A stretch of DNA of 64,000 nucleotides, taken from the NCBI GenBank assembly GCA_032622095.1, contig CP136064.1, forward strand, positions 262,115,863 to 262,179,862. Reading direction: 5' to 3'. The notes below the pieces were generated by a model. The model saw nothing but the letters and a program-made list of their open reading frames with translations. It searched no databases and was not told the DNA's origin. This DNA is from Siphonodentalium dalli (Eukaryota > Mollusca > Scaphopoda > Gadilida > Siphonodentaliidae). The translations under genes and the position numbers were made by a program. Positions 58,087 through 64,000 of this stretch are shown one piece after another. The number at the start of each line of letters is the position of its first letter. Positions within the stretch are counted from its first letter, which is position 1.

Positions 58087-59408
58087 GTATATATCGTTCT
58101 ATATTGGCGATCAATAAACATATGTATGTTGATAAATAGGCGCCATACCAATAGACACATGCTATATATAATTATGAAAGTATAGTCATGGAAAGTCACC
58201 AGATGTTTTTAACTTGTTTGTTGAAAACGCCTTTTATTGTGACCGTATCAGCTGAAGATGAACATTGAACGCTCTTTAAAGCTACACGCACAATAACAGA
58301 AGGAACCTTGTTACCTTCCAGGGCGATATTTTCTATGATTTCAGTGAATTTTCCTAGACATGTATTGTGCCTGTTTAGGTCCGTTATGAATTTATCGAAA
58401 TCTTGTGATCACCGGAACACGACAAGGCGATAAATAACTTGGTCTGGTCACAAGCACCTGGGTAGTTCCCATTCCAGGGATGTGGCTAGTGGGTATCAGT
58501 CAGGGGTGAACACCTTGACATATCAAACTGCACTCTCCCTTATACTGTTCGTCTAAAACAAATCACTGGTTGGAAAATCAAACAATGAAAACAATTCCAA
58601 CCTATATATGTGGTGTAAAATTTCAGATTAATATTATGGCCATGAAAATGTTCACAAAAGTAGGGGTGAGACACCCAACCCAGTCGCCACGTCCATGTTC
58701 CCTCCACCCATATATACCAAACAGTGTTGTATATATGGGTGGAGGGGAACCTCCCAGATGCCTGTGTGTCTGATCTGAATGTTGATGATATGATGATCGA
58801 TACAGGTCGCTTACGCGAGCAGCGATGTGGTGCTAGGACCATATTGATTCTCACACCGAATTTAGGAAGTAAAACAATGGACGGATTTTAACGCTTGTCA
58901 AACTCAAACTACGCGAAGATGGGAAATTTGATATTAAAAATGGGGTGGCCCAATTGTGCCTCAAAATTATCTTATACTTAATCTGATACACGTGTAGCAC
59001 GGTAACCTAGGTTGACAAATACACGAAATACCGGTATATAGACCCTATATACTGGTACACACACTGAAAAAACAACGTACCGATATCATAGCAAATTTCC
59101 AGATGACGGTGTACCTAATTAAAATTAATCATTTGGGAACTTGGCGTTGATGGATTTTATTTGCTGGGTGAACGGCAAGAGTTCATTTATTGAAAACTTG
59201 ACCAATTTTGATATAAAATCGGATGGGTAAGTTTTGAAGTAATGTCTGTTTTCCCAAATAACAAATATATGAATATGCAAATAAAATACAGTGCAGTGTG
59301 TGATTTATCATGTCGTACTTGGCTTTCTTTTTCCAGTACTACGCCGGTCGTTTCAAGAAGGAGCAGTACATAAAATACATCAATATAGTCACAAATCTAA
59401 TTGCATTG
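57721..59408 (+). CDS. SLC5-family sodium-coupled transporter, 5' part (2 exons seen)
   Basis: Coding begins at ATG 57742 and joins 57742-58086 to 59337-59408 in phase 0 (139 codons visible); the gene continues past the window. Family role: SLC5 proteins import small solutes such as monocarboxylates, vitamins, iodide or sugars across the plasma membrane using the Na+ gradient. Visible features: a short N-terminus, then TM1 at residues 10-33 (DYLAIAVTCSLSIGIGIYHA), the TTQEYLMGSRQM loop matching the usual (D/E)(Y/F)LMGGR(R/Q)M block, TM2 around 50-70 (LPVAISLMVSSESSIMMLGN), EAYQYG, TM3 around 78-104, and a Y..RFKK loop. It looks closest to the SLC5A5/6/8 subgroup, but the substrate cannot be assigned from this part. 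Confidence 0.85.
58569..58699 (+). repeat. Dispersed repeat fragment ending GTCGCCACGTCC
   Basis: GGTTGGAAAATCAAACAATG, AACCTATATATG and GAGACACCCAACCCAGTCGC recur at 22560-22620, 23070-23105 and 44530-44700. Confidence 0.75.
58700..58746. repeat. Perfect 18-bp hairpin
   Basis: CCCTCCACCCATATATAC (58700-58717) pairs perfectly with GTATATATGGGTGGAGGG (58729-58746) around an 11-base loop. Confidence 0.95.
59337..59408 (+). CDS. SLC5-like second coding exon
   Basis: 72 bp, 24 codons: YYAGRFKKEQYIKYINIVTN then LIAL. The acceptor is TTTTTCCAG and the donor TTG|GTGAGT (perfect consensus). It continues the GLHVTTINQ end of the previous exon as the TM3-TM4 loop and the start of TM4, where relatives have Y-E/L-Y/F..RF. 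Confidence 0.82.
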
Positions 59409-61308
59409 GTGAGTAAACACACTGTTTCGTAACTATTTGAGAAAACAGCTAACATCAGAAACTTCAGGAAGGACCAAGAAACGTATACGTTATAACTTAT
59501 AATAGACCAAGTGCCGACAAGCGATGGTTTGTTGTTTAGACACTCCATCACCGGGTACAGAACTGACGACGATTCCAGTGTGTTTTGTATTTATTACTAC
59601 TGACCTACACTAATATTTACATATGTACACCTGCTTACTCATGTACATAACTCTAAATATCAAAATTAACTCTTTCGATGCCTCACGGCCTACGCATACG
59701 TTCGGAATTTCTAAATTGGTAAAACCCAACTATGTACCACGGTCCCATCTTTTACTGAAACTACCGGTATATGACAATCATGACACTAACAAGTTTTTAA
59801 CCTCAGAAACTTCAGGAAGGACCAAGCAACGTATACGTTATAATAGACCAAGTGCCGACTTCTTACGTACATGCATTTTATTTATGATGGTACGTGATTC
59901 TACGATACTGGTACGCATACGCATGCTTATATATCCTAAATTTCAAAACACCAAGCATACTTCTGTTGTGCTCCTGTTATTTATTTATCCGTCTTCTAAA
60001 TTGTTCAAGTGGCGCTTCGGAATGTGTACCTATATTTTGTATACCTTTGTCCATGTTACCATAGACAGGTTTACCCCTGTATTCTGCGGTGTTGCCAGCC
60101 CCTGGATCTCAATATTTTTACAACAAGACACGCATACGTTATAATAGACCAAGTCTTCTATGCTCACAACAGCTTTGGATATCAGTTGGGATGATGCTGT
60201 TGTTTGGACCGAGTCCCGCCCCGTTGCCCTTATCACGGACGTTCAATCAAACGACGTATTACATGGAAACGTGGAGCCCAGGCATTCACGCGAACCCCTG
60301 GATGTGATTGATCACATGACATGTCCGCGATTAATCGTTCCTCAAAATTAAATATCATCTACTGTGATAGAAAAGGTATAGGGATGATACGATCGTTTAA
60401 TGTATTGTTTACATGCATTTTCTGATAGCGCGGCAAATCGAAATGCATTTCAAAACTAGGCTTTGTTTACTTATATATCTCGTCGCTTAGACATTAACAG
60501 AACTCTTATATATGCATGTTTAATACCGTCATGCTTGGGAAAGGCTGCCCGATATGTTCATATACGTAAATATTCCACGTAACCTAATCCGAAGACATAC
60601 AAGCAATTTACCTCCCGCCCACGATATCCAACCGACACCACAAGCTGTTGTGGACCGAGCATACTTGGTCTAACGTTATAACTGGATGTGCGTCTAGTAT
60701 ATTAACAACCCAGAACATCTACACCAGAGCGCTCTATAGGCTACCACTGTTATAGTGACACATGTCTTGTGTCATATAGTAAATAATTGATGTTTATCAA
60801 AGATGTTTTACAATCTGAGAAGCCACTGGGAGTAAAACACAGGAAACCGGCAGCCATCTTGTATTTTACTCTTTGCATGACTAAATCCTTTGGCACACCC
60901 CGCAGACCACATCCTTCATACGACCTCACTCAACAAAGAGACTTTCCGGCGATCTTTATAGATCCTCATTGTTGTTTACCGAACTAAAGATGGTGGTATC
61001 TCTCGCCTGAATCCATTGTAGCAACAAAAAACTAACCGTTTTGTTCCTAATAAACCCATGGAACTGGAACTGGAACCGAAACTGTCATATGTTTAGAAAA
61101 TCTGAACAGTTCAAAACATTCATATGGAGAGATAATACATTTTCGATCTTATAACTCGTCTGGATTGGCTCACAACCACACCAATACTTGTTTTTGGTAT
61201 GCCCTAAGTACTGGATTCTACAAAGTTATATATATGATTATAGTATATACGTGTGCGTGGATATGAATACGAGCATCTATTCTATTATTTATACTGATAC
61301 ATGTTTTA
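59409..61308 (+). other. Presumed intron of the SLC5-like gene; short repeated boxes
   Basis: TCAGAAACTTCAGGAAGGAC with ACGTATACGTTATAA and TAGACCAAGTGCCGAC occurs at 59455-59520 and 59803-59858, and a shorter piece (CGTTATAATAGACCAAG) at about 60134. A coding-like frame at 60160-60351 is unassigned. No further transporter exon (TM4 onward) was recognised. 60790-61000 holds inverted pieces of the CCATCTAGAGGT repeat family. Confidence 0.5.
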
Positions 61309-61436
61309 GGGGGTAGCAGGAAGACAGCCCGTTAGGGCTAGGCTACCCCCGACAATATACTGCTTTACCTTATTATGTATTTCTGCCATTGTATAATTTA
61401 TGTATATTGTAAATAAATTATCCTATCCTATCCTAC
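61309..61436 (+). mobile_element. 3' end of a non-LTR element or SINE, with nested stem-loop
   Basis: GGGGGTAGC (61309-61317) pairs with GCTACCCCC (61342-61350). Inside it AGCCC (61326-61330) pairs with GGGCT (61335-61339) around a GTTA loop. About 60 bases later it ends in TGTAAATAAATTATCCTATC with repeated TATCC. A 3' stem-loop plus short-repeat tail is how many LINE/SINE 3' ends look. The 5' part is not recognised. Confidence 0.6.
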
Positions 61437-61730
61437 CAAACTTCATATGGATCTTCTGGGTTAACATTAGATGGGAGACATCAGCCCCATGAATTTCGTT
61501 ACAAAACAGCCGCAAGCAGAAATCTTGGATTTCACACGTTAATTTATCGGCACACACTACAGCCCACATTTATTGATGAACAGTTTGAAATGAAAACAAT
61601 TTCACCAACACAATTCAAGCCCTTTACTGAACCTTTTTTGCTTTCCTTCGTTATCATTCTATTGACTGCTCAGCATAAAATTAACGCACGAGTTGAGCTA
61701 GAGTGTTATTGGCACTTTCATTCCATGTAC
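61437..61730 (-). repeat. Inverted copy of the CCATCTAGAGGT-family element (leader and first unit)
   Basis: Its reverse complement matches 50655-50920: AATGAAAGTGCCAATAACAC, TGCTGAGCAGTCAATAGAAT, GTTTTCATTTCAAA, then a unit with GAAGATCCATATGAAGTTTG. It abuts the TATCC tail directly. Confidence 0.8.
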
Positions 61731-61856
61731 TTGTTGATAGTTGTTTTCTAGACCTTTATGCTGTATCGCATGAACCCACTTCGAAGGCAGTGTGTCCCTT
61801 TAAGGTTGAAATTGATTTGGTCGATGTTACTTTCTGTCCAACTAACAGTCTCTCGT

Positions 61857-62877
61857 GTTTTTTAGGCTAATGTGTATTTAAGGCTAATGTGTGTTCTAGG
61901 CTAATTAGCATTCTAGGCTAATGTTTATTCAAGGCTAAATTGTATTATATGCTAGTTTGTATTATATGCTAATTAACATTCTAGACTGATTTGTATTCTA
62001 GGCTAATGTGTATCTATGCCAATGTGTATTCTCTGCTAATGTGTATGCTAGGCTAATGTGTATTCTAGGTTAATGTGTATTTTAGGCTAATGTATATTCT
62101 AGGCTAATGTGCATTCTAAGCTAATGTGTATTCTAGGCTAAACGTGTATTCTTGGCTATGTGCATTATGGGCTAATATGTATTCTCTGAGCTAACATGTA
62201 TTCTAGGCTAAAGTGTGTTGTAGGCTAACGTGTATTCTAGGCTAACGTGTATTCTATGCTAGCGTGTGTTCTAGGTTAAAGTGTATTCTAGGCTAACGTG
62301 TATTCTAGGCTAAAGTGTTTTGTATGGTAATGTGTATTATATGCTATAATGCTAAGTAGCATTCTAGGCTAATGTGGATTATAGGGTGACGTGTATTCTA
62401 TGTTAGGTAGCATTCTAGGCTAATTCTAGGCTAATGTGTAGTCTAGGCTAATTTGTAGTCTAGGCTAATTTGTATTCTGGGCTAATGTGTATTCCCAGCT
62501 AATTTGTATTCTGGGCTAATATGTATTCTACGCTAACGTGTATTCTGGGGCTAACGTGTATTGCGGGCTCATATGTATTATGGGCTAACGTGTATTCTAG
62601 GCTAAAGTGTGTTGTAGGCTAACGTGTATTCAAGGCTAACGTGTATTATAATCTAACATGTGTTCTAGGCTAACGTGTATTAAAGTGTTTTGTATGCTAT
62701 TCTATGACAAGTAGCATTCTAGGCTAATGTGTATTCTAGGCTATTGTGTATCCTGGGCTAACGTGTTATAGGCTAAAGTGTGTTTTAGGCTAACGTATTC
62801 TAGACTAACGTGTATTCTAGGCTAACGTATTCTAGGCTAACGCGTATTCTTGGCTAACGTGTATTCTTGGCTAACAT
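61857..62877. repeat. 1-kb minisatellite of about 17-bp units
   Basis: The unit TTCTAGGCTAATGTGTA is repeated about 60 times with many variants. Early units mostly have AATGTGTA and later ones AACGTGTA or AAAGTGT. A longer block (CTAAAGTGTGTTGTAGGCTA followed by ACGTGTATT) recurs near 62210 and 62602, showing higher-order structure. Confidence 0.95.
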
Positions 62878-63665
62878 TTCGATGATTCAAAACATAATTA
62901 GTTTGTCCAGGTGATCTTAGGAATGTGGCTACAAATTATCTTTCCGTTCCTCCAGATGGATAATAAACAATTGCGATGTATACTTTTATAACTGAATGGG
63001 AGAATCCAATTTGTATAAAAAGGGTTAAACCTGAGACGACGATTCGGAAGATGTCGCAATTCTGAGTAAGATGGGCATATTATATTAGTTCTCTCGCAGC
63101 CCGATGTTTATGGTTTCAAAAATGAGAGATAACTCTAAGATGCCTGGTATTTCGTTAAAGATCACTTTTCCGAAATAACGGATGTGTCGAAAGATCCACA
63201 CCACAAATAGACACATTTCTGGAACAATTATAGAACGTATACTTGAAAAGGTGGATGAGTTTGGGCTAAATTTTACATAGCCAGCTCAATGTTTAACACA
63301 AGCAGGCTAATACGATTGTGGTCGTAAGGCGAATATAAAAAAAACTTACAAAAGGCGCTGATGTGGGTCAAGCACAATCCTGACTATGACTACGATTAAT
63401 TAACTAACTCTTCTAGCATAGTAACTAACTCTCCCTTAATAATATATGCTTCTAGCATAGTAACTAACTGTTCCTTGATACTGCATTTAACTGTAAGTGA
63501 ATTTCCCAAACTCTAAATTGCACGATCATGGAATTTCTCTCGGTTAATTAATTAAATGTTTATTGCGATATTGGCTCACTAAAGTCAATGATCATGCAGT
63601 CTCGAGCTGGGACCACATATTGGTGAACAAAGAAATATATTCCCAACCTGGTTTGTTCAATGTAA
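62878..63665. other. Mostly featureless; two small repeats
   Basis: ACTTTTATAACTGAATGGGA near 62985 is shared with 37960. TTCTAGCATAGTAACTAACT occurs twice (63411 and 63450). No gene. Confidence 0.5.
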
Positions 63666-63859
63666 TTAACCCTTTACCCAACAGAAGGGCCCTGTGCCAA
63701 TGCATTCTCTTATATATGCGAGTCGACCATAGGTCGCCTCGCATATATAAGAGAATGCATTGGCTTAACACATTAAAAATTATAAAATTGTTAAAGAATG
63801 TAAGAAAAAATGGTAAAAAGTGTTAAAAAAAGATTTTTTTTAGGCCAATGCATTCTCTT
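63666..63859. mobile_element. piggyBac-like MITE, copy 4 (truncated)
   Basis: The left end is TTAACCCTTTACCCAACA, hairpin 1 lies at 63696-63764 and the spacer matches copy 1 almost exactly. The match ends about 17 bases into hairpin 2 (GGCCAATGCATTCTCTT, then unrelated sequence from 63860). The right half and right TTAA are missing. Confidence 0.85.
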
Positions 63860-64000
63860 GACATTGCTGATACCTGTTGATTGACCCTAGTATGTACTAA
63901 CCGCATGCACTTAGTTCCCTTATGAATGGTTTGTAATTGTCCACGTAAGGCTCGTGTTGTTTGTCCTAATTTCGTCGATGTCATGGTTTGATCTTCGCGA

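Larger units (their letters stand above)
58087..59336 (+). other. Intron between the SLC5-like exons
   Basis: The intron is 1.25 kb, GTATAT donor and CTTTTTCCAG acceptor. It carries a dispersed repeat (58569-58700) and a perfect 18-bp hairpin (58700-58746). Confidence 0.8.

Noticed and set aside
59409-61300. Further SLC5-like exons (TM4 onward)
   Set aside because: I scanned for the usual hydrophobic and motif-bearing continuation and found none. The rest is presumably beyond the window.

Overview
This window is nuclear DNA from an animal, most likely a marine invertebrate and plausibly a mollusc or another lophotrochozoan. The evidence is spliced genes with GT-AG introns of 1-5 kb, non-LTR retrotransposon remnants, many foldback elements and micro/minisatellites, an AT-rich background, and an ApeC (apextrin C-terminal) domain gene of a type found in marine invertebrates. 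The species is inferred from style, not proven. There are no bacterial operons, rRNAs or CRISPR arrays.

Two protein-coding genes are well supported, both on the + strand. (1) A complete four-exon gene at 24775-36637 encodes a predicted 262-residue secreted protein: a signal peptide, a cysteine-rich PAN/apple-like module, then an ApeC-like domain. The splice phases (1, 1, 2) agree at all three junctions. (2) The 5' part of a sodium-coupled solute transporter of the SLC5 family lies at 57721-59408. Two phase-0 exons are visible and the rest lies beyond the window. No functional link between the two genes is visible.

Everything else is repeat-derived or featureless. Layout: 0-8 kb holds a LINE fragment, a TA-flanked Tc1/mariner-like foldback element and a 1.36-kb direct duplication. 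8-13 kb holds tandem arrays of about 175-bp units and a second LINE fragment that looks like the continuation of the first. 14-20 kb holds an array of TACACA/TGTGTA short palindromes, long-unit arrays and a 29-bp tandem repeat. 20-24 kb holds a reverse-transcriptase fragment and direct repeats. 24.7-36.6 kb is the PAN-ApeC gene, whose introns contain a 1.7-kb inverted repeat and a piggyBac-like element. 36.8-38.8 kb is a cluster of five foldbacks. 41.2-43.9 kb is a 2.7-kb element with near-identical terminal inverted repeats and a small zinc-finger-like reading frame. 43.9-52.8 kb holds several arrays, a minisatellite, a long composite microsatellite and a large direct duplication. 53.2-54.3 kb holds another piggyBac-like copy and a foldback. 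57.7-59.4 kb is the transporter. 61.3-62.9 kb holds a retroelement 3' end with a nested stem-loop and a 1-kb minisatellite of 17-bp units.

The most interesting system here is a family of short TTAA-flanked elements (three complete and one broken copy). Each contains two 69-bp hairpins that are exact inverted copies of one another. A central mismatch is kept in the copies, and in one copy both hairpin arms have changed together, which suggests the arms are kept matched by conversion or by selection on structure.
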